This document shows positions 11,136 to 26,100 of a stretch of DNA of 64,000 nt, piece after piece. The position numbers and the translations under genes were made by a program. The DNA comes from Sinonovacula constricta (lineage: Eukaryota; Mollusca; Bivalvia; Cardiida; Solecurtidae), in contig CM017559.1 in the NCBI GenBank assembly GCA_007844125.1, positions 35,594,760 through 35,658,759 of the forward strand, in the 5' to 3' direction. The notes below the pieces were generated by a model, which saw nothing but the letters and a program-made list of their open reading frames with translations, had not been told where the DNA came from and ran no database searches. The first letter of the stretch is position 1. Every line of letters begins with the position of its first letter.

Positions 11136-14100
11136 GTAAGTCTGGGTGAGATTGGTTGGGGTCTCCTTACAGCCCACTTGCAGAAACATTTTTCAGGTGA
11201 GACTTTTCGGGCTAAAGTTTTAATTTTGACTGTTCAATGTTTAAAGGTAGTATTGAATATCTTGGACCAGATTTTTTTTTTTTCTCTAAACAAACAAATA
11301 AATTATTGTTGTCTGAAAATATCTTGAGAAATGATAATTATTGATGACCTACATCTATGTGAAAAGTGAAGCTAAACAAATCACTCGTCCTTTCACATAG
11401 GTTTTCCTTTTTGAGCCATGCATCACAGGTAGCTATTTTTAAACTAAGAAAACCATGTGACTACTAATTTTATATCATCATCCAGATAATCTGCTCTGAC
11501 ATGGATGTCTATTTTAGCATAAATATCTGTCATGCATATAAATAGTTTGGGAATTAATGGGCATATAGAGAGATTTATTTCATGATTAATACTGTCTGAC
11601 AATCTAGACCAGGTTCAAAATCATCTTTTCTTGGACATTAGTTTGACTTTTTGCAGAAATAATGCCTCAATTCCTCAAAACCAGGTCAATATGTACTTGA
11701 TAATGGCAGACTGTCAGATACCAACTTTAACTACCAATAACCGGAACAGTCATTGGACAGCTTCATTCATCATCTGGGTGTAAAATAAATAGAACTTGTA
11801 ATATAATGGCATTCTTAGAAGTGTTCTGGGAATACAAGTTGAAGCATGAGCAAAATTTCAACTGTGAAATGTTTTCATAAGAGCCATATTTAGAAGAGAC
11901 ATATGCCTCCAAACATACCATGATGTGACTATTTTCAAAATAAAAATTGACATTATAGTTTTTTAATTTGTATTTTTACAATTTACAAATAAAACTTTTC
12001 AGGTTTTATTCCTCAGATTCTTTTTTTTTTTCTTTTAAGTAATTGTTAATTTCATATTCACAAGTGAAAATAGAAAGATTTTTTTTTTTCTGTTGATTCT
12101 GTACAAGTCATTAAGTGTTTCTGCTCAGTTTTTTTCCAGCTAGTTTTGAATTTATAATAAATTGATGGTTTGTGAACTATTTTTGGCATGGTGTATACTA
12201 ATGAGCCCAACAGAGAAACCATTTTGAAGATTATTTTGGCATTGCTATATTTCTCTGTTTCAATCGCTAATTAACCTCTTTTTTTTGTGTGCCAAAATTT
12301 GATAACAAATAAGATTGAAAAACAAACTGTATTTTAACCAGTTTTGCATTGCCATTTTACTCTATATTGGTGTCATTTTCTGTGCGATACTGACATCCAA
12401 TCATCCTGGTCATTGCTCATTTTCTGGGGACCCATGGCAAAGTCGTATGCCTCTGACTGCTTAGCCTCCCACTGCATGGGTTAGAGACCCATTCAGGGCA
12501 AAAGACTTAATATGTGAAGGTCATCCAGCTGACCTGTGGTTTACCAATGGTTCTACCCAAAAATATCTGGGGACTTCCTCCACCAAACAGCTAGACGTCG
12601 CTTTAATGATCATTATTTGTCACTGCAATGTATCTCAAAAACAAATAAAGAATAGTAATTTTAAAATTAACTTCTTCAAAGGCCAATACTCTTTCACAAA
12701 AAAGAAATCTTAAATTCAACCAAGACATTAGAAATCTTAAATTCAACCAAGGCATTAGCGTGATACTCTATTACCAAAAGGATAAATGATGGAAAATTTC
12801 AAAATGGCCTAAGCTCTTATGAAAGTGACTTCACACTCTAAATAACAATTCTATTTACTAAACGTCCTTACTTATTATAAAGGTGACTCTATGCAACAAA
12901 GAATATATGTATACATCAGTTCATAATGTGCAAATAATTGTACCTTCAATTACTGGCCATACATTTTCTAAGGAAATTGAAGAACGACAAAAAATGTGTC
13001 ATAATAGGGTTTGTGATGGCCTGGACTTGTTTGCAATGCTACTGTAATGACAAAAGGTTTCACAAGATTTTCCTAAAGTCACTGTCAAAGTCACATTGTC
13101 TAAAGACACATTGTCTGGCAAATTAATTTCAGAATGATAATAATTCGGTTGCTGTAATGTTTTTCTTAAACAGAAACCAATTTAATCCCCTTAAACCAGA
13201 TTTTGTTGTTTCTAAATTATATTTTGTTGTTTGTTATAATGCTTATTCAAAGGTGTAGTATGGTGTAGGATTTGAAAGAGAAAATAACATTTTGAACTTC
13301 CAAATTTCTCCACATTATCAACGTTTTTATCACCATGCCCCAAGTTGTGTGAATGTCTTCCAGCTGACTTGTGGTGCGCGGTTGGTTCTACCTGGACATG
13401 TGTCTGGGGTCTTCCTCCTTTAAAAAGCAGGACATTGCTATAATGATCATAAATGGTCGCTGCAATGTATTTCAAAAACAAAAAATTATACAACTTTGAG
13501 TTGGGAGACTGAGATCATACTCTTATATATCTGATTGATTGAATTTTTAATAAATATGAAATCAGTCTAAATCCAGTGCTTGAGAACACTCCCAGACACT
13601 TGCTCAAGGATGTGTAACCTTCAGCTTTAGATTTACGTTAATGTTATGATGAAGGGCGATTGGTAGTAGATATATATATATACTTACTCTCAGCATGTAT
13701 CAAATTTACCTGATATGAAGAAAGGTCTTTATCTCACTCTCTCGCTATAAGGAGAATAAATGACAGATATACAATTACATATATATTTACATGTACCTGC
13801 TTTAAAGGTCTTGTCCCTCTTTTTTTTTTCACCTCTTTTTTCAATTTTTAATAATCATTTGCAAAATACACAAGAGGATAAGATAATCTTATTTTAAAAA
13901 ATAAAATAAAATAATTTTTAACAAAAATTAATTTTAGAAAAGTAGCACATTGCTGGATCAAACTGTGACCACAAGTTTGTTTTTCTTGTAATTAACTCGA
14001 CCACTGTGACAGATGATTCTTGACCGCCATTCATCAGAATTGTTTGTTAAGCCTCATAAGTAACTTAACTCCACTAGTAAGAATGTATATTTAGATAATG

Positions 14101-17100
14101 AAAAGATGTCATAAAAATGATAGATATAAAACAAAGATGTCATGAAAATTATAGATATAGTTTGTCCATTGATATTAATGTTTGGGAAGTTTTGAGTTGC
14201 ATTAGGCATAACAAATTTACCCTTTGCAGCAGTTATGGTGGTAAAAAGTTTTCTTGCATATTTGGGAGGGGGGTTGGGGGGACAATTGTACCACATGGTA
14301 GATAGGACCTTTAAAGGTGGTTTCCAACAATTTGGACCAAAATTTCTTGTCTCAAATAACCAATTAGGTCATTCACATTCAGAGTGATCTTTTTGCAATC
14401 AGTTATGTCTTACATTTCAGTTAGTGCTCAAAATGGTATTCATTAAGACTAAAGTATGGGTTTATACAAAATTAAGCCTAAAATCCCCAAAGCAGCTAGT
14501 TGAATATTGTTATATATATTTGATGTGGGCAAACTGGTAGAGGCCACCTTTAAAGACATCTAGTTCGATATTGTTACATATATTTGATATAGACAAACTG
14601 TCGGATGCCACCTTTAAAGACAGCTTGATTATTTATGACTTAACCTGACTAACCTTGATGGTATGTATATATAAACCACCAAAATGGTCCTCACCTCTCT
14701 GTGTATGATTGACCCCTGCAACAGCTGTCGTACAGATTTAACCTCGGGTTATCTTGTCTAGTCAGGAAACAATCAGATAAAGTCTTCATAGAAATATCCC
14801 ACACTTATGACAAGGATATGGCCTGGATATCAGAGAAATTAACCAATACTTATAATGAGAAGATTTACCTGATTCAATAAACTTTTGGGATTAAATGTGT
14901 TAGGGATCATTTCTGCCTGACTTAAAGCAGACTAACTCATAAATGGTATATTGGACCATATTTAGGGGGGTGGGAAGAAATATTTTATTTAGAATTCTTA
15001 TCTGAAAATCTATGGTTAAATATCAAAGAACTCATTATGTAGTTACATTTTTTATAGTCATACAGGTCCTAAAGTAAAGCTCATTGTTAGGTACCATTTG
15101 ATTTTTTAGAGCAAGCCGTAGCAGCTTAGTGTGGCGGCTGGTCAGTTAACTTAAAAAACTTAAAATGGATGCTTGCATTTTGTCTGTCTACAGAGATGTA
15201 AAGAAAATGATTTTTTTTTCTATTCTAATAAGGGTAATAATAATATGTTTTGTTAAACTGTCATGTAACTGTATTTTGCTGTCAGATTTTTATTTACTTC
15301 TAGCCTGCTTAGTATAGACTAGCATAGACCCAGATCAGCCAGCTTCCATCTGGATAGATATGCTTACCCTTCAGTAAACCAGTCATAAATAAAATAGCAG
15401 ACTAAAAGCTAATTTACTTGCTTTATCATCCTAGGTTTATGAAGTTCTAATAAGGGTAGTTGAAGAACTGGTTGACCGGATGTGACATTCTACTCTCAGA
15501 CATTTATGACATGTTGTGTGCTATCACTACATCTGCTTCACTGTTCAAAACACTGTCTTCATAGGGCTAGCCAATTGTTGATAGGAGTGAAAGATTAGTG
15601 GTGAATTAATACCACTTTTCCACCTGTTTTATTTTAATAAGAGACATATTTCCATTTATTATTTAGTAACCTCTTTCATTTCATTACTAGGTCAACTTCA
15701 TATGACCTGGTAGTATAATAGATAGAGCATCGGCTCAAGGTATTGAAGCCGACAGCTTCGATCTTGGGCTGCAAAATACCAAAGTCCTCAAACATGGTAG
15801 TGGTATAGCTCCCTTGCTAATGCTCAAGCAAATATAATGGTAGTTCCACGACTGGTTGGCCAGGTGTCAGGATAATGTGACTGGGTGTGGTATCATGCCA
15901 GGTCTTCATAGCATGCTATACACAGTGAAGGCAGCATTGTATCTGCTTCAAGTGAACACTGTCTTCAAATAACTGAATTACTGCTTGTGGGACAATAAAT
16001 CCTATAAACATCTTTATATTTCTATCTTTCTCTGATAAATTGATTTAAAATTTCAGTGGTGATTTTAAGGCCAATTTCGCTCCATTCCCCTCTGTAAAAA
16101 TTATAAATTTTCCACCTTACAACTGAATAAATTTCCCACTGAACTTCAGAAAACATTTCTATGCCTTTAATTTTCATAATAGACATATATGAACTGAATA
16201 ATAAATAAATTATACTTTTCATGTAATGACATTAGTATTAAAGTTACAAATTTCCCCTCATGGTCTTTGAAAGACAGTTATCCACTCTTTAAAGGGAAAA
16301 GCATACTAAATAGGTTGATAATATGAAAATAAATAATAACATTAATCAATAAGGTTTTGCAGTAATATTGTACGATGACATCTTCTGTGCATTTCAAAAT
16401 ATTGAAAACTGTGTTGTAATATTGTTTATTCTTGATACATATGCCTTTTATTACAACATTTAACATGTTAATAAGCCAAATAGCATTCATCAAAATGCAA
16501 ATGTGATAATGATAAATGATTGTCTTGTGACGTCATTCAGCTATATGTATGTTTTGTCATATATATGGCATAAAACTACAATCTGTTTTAGTGTGGGACT
16601 GATTTTTTACTTGTGGAATATTTTTCCAACAGACATTATTTGTTTATATTTTTTTTGGTTATTTTTAAGTTTTGTAAAATGACTGTTTGCTGACAGTAAT
16701 ATAGTCTAAAATAATAAAAATGAAATGATAATCTAGTGTTGGGTTTTGTTGCAATTTTTCAGTAAATCAACACTAAATTTGTGCACATTGGAAGGATATG
16801 GTAAACAAATTAAACCATACAAATTCAAATGTAAGGCTAAACCATCTTTTTCATAATTTTAAAATCATGACTTACATCTTCTTGCTTTCATCTGATAATG
16901 TGATATCTGAGGTAAAGAGTGATTGATGTCTTGGTTTTCCACAATCAACCCAGCTATCTTAAGGAATTCTTATACGAACACTACAACTTGAATTTACACG
17001 TCTTGTCAACATCTTTCTCAGGAACTGCTCATCCCCCCACTGTGTGGGTTCGAATCCCAATCTGAAGAGAACTTAAATGACGGGAAGGATTTCCAGCTAA

Positions 17101-20100
17101 CTTGCGGTGTGCTAATGGGTATAATTAGCTGGATGTCACCTATATGACCATAATTGTCAGTACACTATAACAAAAAAACAAACACAAACTTTCTCAGGAT
17201 TACTATTTTCTAATCGTACAAAACAAAGTCTCATATTTCTGCTCTCTTCTTTGCAGTGTGCTGTATGAGGGGAAAGAACGGTTAATGTCTGGGTGCGAGA
17301 TCGTCCATACGACTTTCTTTGGTAGTCCCGCCAACATCAACAACAGCAGTAGTGGCAGGATCTATATCACCTATAGACGGGCTGCAGAGAATGCACCTAG
17401 TGATATGTTGGCTGTGGTGGAATTGTGTGTTATACTTGAGAATAAGGTATGGACCAACAATCAGACGGCTTGTGCTGTAAACCTCATGGTACCTCTTGAT
17501 AACAATTTATACTACTTAGGATGTGCCCGTGGCCGAGGGTTAGAGTCTGTGACTTGTAACGCCTCAGCCCATCACTGCATGGATTTGAGTCCCAGTTGGG
17601 GTGAGAACTTTTATGTGGGGAGGTTTTCCAACTAACCTGGGGTGTGCCAGTGGTTCTACCCAGGAGTAAGTCTGGGGTCTTCCTCCACCAATAGTTAGCT
17701 GGACATTACCAATATGACCATAACTGTGTCAGTGCGATGTAACAAAAAAACGAAAACAGAACCATACCACTAAGTAGCCCCTTTTTCACATATGCTTGCA
17801 AATTGCCTTGACATAGCACTAATTGATGACTTAGAAACATATAGAGCAATTCCTGATGGAGTTGCCCATTAACCTGATTGATTTTGCTTGGCTGGCTTAA
17901 TAGTAATAGATATTTATAAATAAATCTTCCCTTGATCACTTAATAATTAATTATTGGCCCAACCACAGCTCAAACAAAGTCTTGGTTATCTGGTGTTCAC
18001 TTCAGATAAAGTTGTGCCTTTATTTTCTTAAGATTAACAGCCTGAACAAAGCATAGTTTGAACAATTTATCCGCATCAAGCTGAATTGGAACCCGGGCCC
18101 ACATATTAAGAACCCACTGCAGTAAACACTTATCTTAAGCAGTTGATATTTGTCACAGAAAGCAAAAGCTATGCATATTAATGGTTGATCAATGCGAGTA
18201 ATGCCTTTGAAAGCATGCTGTGAACATCTGAAATAATATCACACTCGCTCACTTTTTCTATACTCTGCTGACATGTTGTGGAACTACCCTTGTTATTTTA
18301 TGACTGTAAGCAAAGAATCTTTACCACTGCAAGACTATAAAGACTGTTGTGTTAGAACCCAAGTCCTTACATACAAAGAGTTTCAGTTTTATTAGACCTG
18401 TGTTTAAAGATCAAAGGGCAGCAGACATCTTGCACTGTTAATTGATGTCAAGATGTGTTGGTGAGTAATTTGCAGAGAGCGGATTTTTTATTTTCTTAAA
18501 GTGTGTCTCTGTTGTTTTTTAATTTAAATATGTCACTTTGATCTAAGTCCTGTAAAATATTGGTATTTTTTTTTATTTTTACAGAATGAGTCGCCACCAC
18601 ATTCATATTGTCAAATCCACAAGAACCTTAACAAGGGACTGGTAAGTCTCCTTTGTGTTTTTTATGGCAGATTGGGTGGGTGGGGGCCAATGGTCTGATT
18701 CAACAGAGTCTGTGTCTCCAATCCAGGCAAAAACATCTCTAGAGAACATCTTCCAGCTGACTGCCAGTACCTGTTCAATGCAGTTATTTGTTTTTCTCCC
18801 TTAATTTGTCTATGTGTTATAAGTCAATCTTAACCAATATTTCTAGAGTTTACTATATTATAGTCAACATTGTAAAGGTGTGAAAAGAGATGCGTTACCT
18901 TTGAACTTTTCAAATTAAAATGTATTCAGTAGTCCAGGGATAGGGTAGTCGCACAGACCCTGCATCTCACTGTGTAGGGTTCAGACATTTGTCTGGGAGG
19001 GTTTCTTTGCCAGAATTGCATGATGTCATTGTAATGACCAGGATTGTGCAAGTGCTATGTATTTCTGACCAGAAAATGAAAAACAAGACCAAAGATGGTC
19101 AGTACATGTTTTTACCAACAGTGTGGGGCACCTATGGCATAGTGGTAGAGTCACAGATTTGTAACTCCTCTGACTGCATAGCCTCTCACCGCGTGGGTTC
19201 CAGTCCCATTCGGGTCGAAGGACTTAATGTGAGAAAGTCTTCCAGCTGACTTGCAGTGTGCCAATGCTTTTACCCAGATGTGTGTCTGGGGTCTTCCTCC
19301 ACCAAAAGCTGGACATTGCTATAGTGATCATTACTTGTCGCTGCAACATATTGCAAAATCAAATCAAATCTTACCAGCAGTCTCAATCATAAAGAATGTC
19401 TTATCAAAAAAAAAAATGTCAAATAAACTTACGTTTATGGTTAATTTGTAATTATATAGAATGATATTTATAAATTTTAACAGATACTTTAACTGTAAGT
19501 GATTTACTTTAACTGTAAGTTATTTGTTGAAATATTGATGTTCTGGTCTCTTTTTTTTCAGGTGGGTTCTGATGTTTTCCTGTGTTATAAAAAGGCCATG
19601 ACTAAAACAGACATTTTAGCATATCAGCCAGGTATGGGGATAATTATGTGTGAATGTTAAATATGCTTTGTTTTTTACGAAACAACATTAGAAAAACTGC
19701 AAATGCCAACATGTTTCTAAAACTAGCCAAAATGTTTTCAAAATGCCATTAAACTATTATGTCAACTTGGTAATTCCTTGCCCTCACCCATTTTCAAATG
19801 AATTTTACACGCAGAATATTAAGCATAATACATGTACATGTGCTTTGAATATATAAGTATGAACATTATCAGATGGGAAATTTTCATAAAATTACCGGTA
19901 CCTAGATTATCTTCATACTTCCTAAGCTCTTTAAGATAAGTAGCATCTTCATCAACCCTTAAGTACAAGTACATGTAAGTATGAAATATATCTTGAAATG
20001 TATCATGTACTATTATATTAGATGATGTTTCTAAATCATTTGATTTATTATCGTTCTTAATATTAAAGTTCACTGTCAAGAATGAATTTGTTAATTTATG

Positions 20101-23100
20101 TTTGGGAAAGAGTAAGTTTGTTTAACTTGTACACATTAACCATTGTGTAAACTCATTATATAACATGGAGGATCAAATTTACTTTATTCCTTTATATTCT
20201 CTGCAGAAAAAGCTTTAAAAGATGTCCTGTCGTATGTGAGGGTAAAAAAAAAAGTCAGCAGATATTTATTATAATCTGATCATCAAAGGTATAATAGTCA
20301 CTGTACATCACAAAGAGAACAGCCATTAAACCTGACTAATCCAAAGACACAGGCCTACTGCATTATAGAAATAGGTGTAATAAAGGGGACTGTTTATTAA
20401 AATCCCTTCATACATTGACATTTCAGCCATCCTGGACCGGTATCCAAATGAGGACTTTGAGGATTTCCCCCTGCCGGACTCAGTCCCGATGTTCTGTCTT
20501 CCCATGGGAGCCTCGATAGAGTGCTGGTCAGCTAAAGCCCAACATCCATTCCCAGTTTTCTCAACATTTATCCTCACTGGCATGGGGGGCAAGAAGGTAT
20601 GGCTTGCTTTTACAGTGAAGTGATCACTGTAGATCTGAGCTGTCTGAGAGTAAAAACTAACAGAAACCAAATGATTTTTCTCTTAATAAATTTGACAGCA
20701 TTGTAAGGAAAGATGATTTTGATTTGTCAATATGTAACAAAAAAAATAAAAGAAGAAAAATTGTTTTATAATAATTCATAAAGTTATTGTATTTATGCTG
20801 CTGTAATGCAGGTTTGGCTGACTTGATACCCACTGAATCCACACCATGCGTGATGAACACCCATTTGGACTCTTAAATGGCTAGAACATTGTAGCTAGTT
20901 GGCAATTTGTGCCATTTTCATAGAGTTTTTAAGATTTCCTATGTTTATTGATAAAGGCTGGAAGTTGGTGAATTACTCACTGTTTTGAGTTCAAGTAAAA
21001 AACAACATAGTACTGAAAGACTGTTGATTGTGTGTTTAACTTAAGCGAATTAAATGAGCAGAATTTAATCCAAATATAAACTGTTACCCACTCCAGGTAT
21101 ATGGTGCTGCTATCACGTTTTACGAGGAATACCCAGAGAGTAAACTGTCCGATCTGCAGATGCGACATCTTGGATTGAAGAACAAACACATCAGAGAGCA
21201 ATACCGTATTATGAAGACTGTGCATGCCAATCGTAGCATCTGTCTCCTGTCACAATGGCCGTTCTTTGATGCATTCAGAAAATTTCTCTCTTACCTGTAT
21301 AGGATCTCTATCACAGGTCCTCATTCTGTGCCCATTGAAAGGTGAGCTTAGTGATTTTGTTTTGTCTTTTACTGTCACCACTTGTATATAATGCACTCTA
21401 TTTTTTTTAGCTCACCTGAGCTTATGCTTAGGGTGAGCTATTGTGATCGCCCGGCATCACATGTCCGTCATCATTTTTTTATACTCCTTAAAAACCGCTG
21501 GGCAAAATTCAGCCACTTTCTTAAGGAGGCAGAGTGAATGAAATGTTGTTCAATTCTGATCCCTCAAATATCATTACTGCCAGGGGCATGGCCATTTTCC
21601 ATATAAAGCTATCAAGGCAAACTTTGCAAATTTTCTTTTCAGAAACTGCAAGAGCTAGAGCCTTGATATTTGATAATACATGTTCTTTGGGCGGCTCTGT
21701 ATCAAGGTTGTTCAAAGAATTCTGATCTATAAAAAACATGACCGCCAAAGGCGTGGCCATTTCCCTATATGGCTTTATAGGAAAATCTTCCTGTCAGAAA
21801 CTGCAAGAGGGAATATACCGGTATGTTTTTTGGGTGGCCCTGTATCAAGAGAAAAGCCTTGATGCAAAGCATCATAGGGCCGCCAATTATATTTAAAAAA
21901 GACAATACATTATCTGGAATGGACAATGCCAGACATCTGATGAGCATTGACTTAAAGTGAGTAAAAGTTTCATCAATCACTTGGCCTTCACATGGACATG
22001 ACATATGCCGTACAATTTGTATTGCACATGGTAAAAATGTATGAAACAATTCATTTAATGATGTAACAACTAATCTTGTTAGAAACACATCTAAGAAATA
22101 TTGAACGAATAACAATTTTTAAACACTTAACCTACTTGGTTTGAAGTTGCCAAAGTCAGTATGTTATATACATGGTAAGAAGTTGAAGTTGTACAAATCT
22201 TTAACACCTAATAACCATTTCTATGAAATAGACAGCCAAGGTGTTACAAAAGACATAATTACTACAACAAGAGCCCATTCCCAAATTTCTAATGCATTCC
22301 ATAAGTGGGGCCACACTTCAGCGCACACACCAACATCATAACTAAAACAAATGAAATAAAAAGGTAATATTTTACTATTAACCCAAGTTATTTCTTTTCT
22401 ATTTTTAGGCACATTTTATTATAAAGAATAGAATTGACTTCTAAGCATTTCATTTCTTGTTTTCCTTTCTTTTTTCAGACACGTGTCTCATTTCATGTAC
22501 GATGTTCCATACCCCTCTCCACAGAGACCTCGCATCCTTGTACAGGTAAAATTTTCCATCTATACTTCGAGTTAATTTTATATAAATTGTGTATACACAA
22601 GTTGATTTACATGTTCCCTGCCCTGTCTGTCATATTTTTGTGTCTCAGTATATAAATAAGCCTTCACCATGTTACAGACATACACTTGAAGGTGTGTCCA
22701 GCCTTCTTAATGAGGTCAAGGTCATATTCAAGGTCGCATTTTAAGTCATTCCTTATAAATGACTCCTAATGCAAATACATATGTGCCGCATCACAACCTT
22801 GTCATTTTTTTGCAGGTATTCATTCACACTTAAACATTTTACTGACATACTCTTGAAGATGTTTCCAGCATACCATTTCAAGTGCAACCTTAAAGGTGAA
22901 GGTCATATTGAATGTCATTGCATTTTCAAGGGCATATGTCGATTCCAGTCACGTATCATGGACTATTATTAGTTATGAGAAACAGAGATCTGAAATGCAC
23001 TATTTGCTCATCAGCGCTGTATGGCCTGTTTAGTGTCAGTGTGCCGTAAGACCCCAATACTATTTGCTCAATTTTTCTCATTTAGAAGGAGAACAGAATT

Positions 23101-26100
23101 GCCTCTTATGAATACTCACTTCTGGTTTAAAGTGACCATATGGTAGAATAGTATTTTATTCAAAGAAAAGGATATTCTTTTATCTTTACTTTTTACCAAA
23201 TTATACAGCTATACTTAAATTTTGTTAGCTTTAAATTGAAATTTGTGTATATTTTCAGTTAAGTCAAGATTCCCTTTCATTATCCATGCCTGAAGATTCA
23301 CCTTTACCACATAGGTATGTATGATTAACAGAACCAATCTTTATACATTTTGGGGACATTTCATCATAAATTTTAAGATTTTTTTTTTTTCTCTAAAGAA
23401 TGGTTTTCTGTAAGAGAATTTCATTAATATTTCAGATTTTAATGTATTGCTATGTCTTTCTTTTACAGTGGTGCATCATTTATCACCATGTTGAAGAGCC
23501 TGGGAGCAGAGAATTGTATGACAATCCTGCTGTTTGTTCTACACGAGTATAAGATTTTGATCCATTCCCTGAGACCTGCAGTCCTCACTAGTGTGGCAGA
23601 AGCCGTCTCAAACGTAAGTGATGGATTTATTTCCAGTATATCTATTTTGTGTAAATTTTTGATCGGTATCTTCACTTTTTGAGATTAACAAAGTCGAGCT
23701 ATTGTCTTGAACTTCTCGTCGGTGTCATATTTATATCTTTCTTAATTAAGTTCATTTCTCAAAAACTCTCCAAGATATTCATTTCATTAATGATTACTTT
23801 CAAAAGAGGAACTCATTTAAAAAAAGGGCAGGTAAATTAGTTTTTCCTCTTTTTCTACTTATATTTATGTTCAAGATGTAATACATTTAGATGTTGTAAA
23901 AATGTCTGAAGTTAAATATTCTTATTGTTAATAACATTTTCTTTCATTTTTAACTAGTAGATAAAACTAAATAAAAATTGTTCTGAAAAAGTAATTTCTT
24001 AATTGTACTTTGTATAAAGTGTTGATGTTAAACTATCTAATCTCAAGTTGGTTTCTTAAATATTGCTGCATATAAAATAAGTTTTATTTAAACACTTCAA
24101 TTGTAAACTTACAATATAACACTTTGCCGTCATTGGAAACAAATCAACCAACACCTGACTATTCAATACTTCTTTAACTGTTCAGTCTCTGTCAATATAC
24201 TTCTCTGTCTGTTTTTAGTTGATATTCCCTATGCAGTGGCAGTGCCCATACATTCCATTATGTCCTCTGGGCCTGTCTGTGGTCCTGAATGCCCCCACAC
24301 CCTACATTATAGGACTGGACTCTCGCTACTTTGATCTATTCGACCTCCCGCCAGATGTCGTCTGCATAGACCTGGACACCTTCAGAATATGGCCGTGAGT
24401 ATATAGTTCTGCTGATATTCTTCTAATATCTAAGACTTTCTTAGACTGGACCTGGTTGCGCAATCGGTAGAGCGCCAGCTTCAGGAACATGAGGCCCCGG
24501 GTTTCATCCCCAGGCCGCAACATACCATAGTCTTTAAAAATGGTAGTGGTATAGCTCCCTTTTTAATGCTCAAACAATGTGACTGGGTTGGGTATTATGC
24601 CAGGTGTTCATAGCATGATATACACAGTGAAGGCAGCACTATATCTGCTTAAAGTGGACACCATCTTCAGATAACAGAAATACTGTTGGTGGGATGATAA
24701 AAACCCAATAAACATTTACCTTTTATGGATATGATAATGAATGATCATAAAGATCTTGTAGGACGATGAACCCAACAAACAAACATACAAACTAGGGTAT
24801 TGAATGTGCTTCTTAGAAATAGACATTTGTGTTTGTATTATTAAAGTTCCTGTGTATGTATATTATATATACCGTATTAACTTGTGTAATGGTCGCACCC
24901 GTGTAATAGCCGCACCCCCAAATGACCGCAAAATTTGAAGAAAAATTCAATGTAAAGGCAACACAGTTTATACTGTGGAGTTCCGCTATATCGTCAATAC
25001 CGCGTATATCGATAAAGACAATGACGGTCATTCAGTAATGTACCGAGAATCATAGAAAAAAACTTTGAATAGCGTATTATAATTACTATTTATTTAGTAA
25101 GGCAGATTGAGCTACTCATGTCCCCACAAATGTCAAGTGTCATTAAGATATTTCGCACCTTCTCAACATGTCACCGTCTTCTCTGGGGTCCAGCGGACAG
25201 TTGAGAATAACTTGTCAATTAGTGGCTCTGAGAGATGAGAGTAACGTGTCAACTTCAAAGAGATTGTCGGCTTGTATCAAAGCTGTGTTGTTTTATTGGC
25301 TCTGCTATGAAATCCTTTGATCTGCATGGTAGTGTGCACGTGACATTTTAGATGGGTAAAATTGTTTGATGATGCAAATATTCAGAAATATGATACAAGA
25401 GATAAAACTAGGAAGTACCCGGTAATTATGGAATATGTTCACGGTGGTTAGTGTTTTAATATTATAATGCATTTTTAAACAAAATGTTTGAACTAAATTA
25501 GATCGCTACCGGAAAAGCATAGAACGGCGCTATCTCGTTCCTATCATCCGTCAACCTCCTATTTAGAGAGCTCATCTAGTTATATCATGAAGTAAATGCA
25601 AGGCGTCCAAAAAATCGGCAGAATTGTTCTAGCAAAAATGTCCCAAGGCCTTACACCTATAGAATGGCCGCACCCCCAACTCCTTCACAATAAAATCGGG
25701 TAAAAAAGTGCGGCGATTACACGTGTGAATACAGTATATCACATTAAATTTCCACATATTTGCATGCCATTTGACAATTTGTAATGTACCATTCATCATC
25801 AAGAGGAAGGGGATATTATTTTGCTGAGGTTGGTAGATCTGCCTGTTTAGATGTCAGGGGTACACATGAGCTCACAGTCCTCAAACTTGGTAGGAACACT
25901 GGCCGTGATGAATAGATGACTCCTATTGGTTTTACGGAGCGTGGTGCTCAGTTTATGATGTTAAGTTTCTGCTTGACACCTAGAGAATGCATGAGTCCAC
26001 AATCCTAAAACTTACTAGGAACACTTTATCATGATGAATAGATGACCCCTATTGCTTTTTGAGCCACTGGCACAATGGTCAAGATAACAGCTATTGTGAA

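Larger units (their letters stand above)
11136..17256 (+). other. DENND4 intron 1 (6.1 kb)
   Basis: It contains MITE-1 at 11241 and 14310, SINE-B at 12428, 13340 and 17027, and SINE-A at 15703. The rest (for example 11740-12420, 12660-13330, 14630-15690, 16013-17020) is AT-rich with no feature I can support. Confidence 0.8.
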
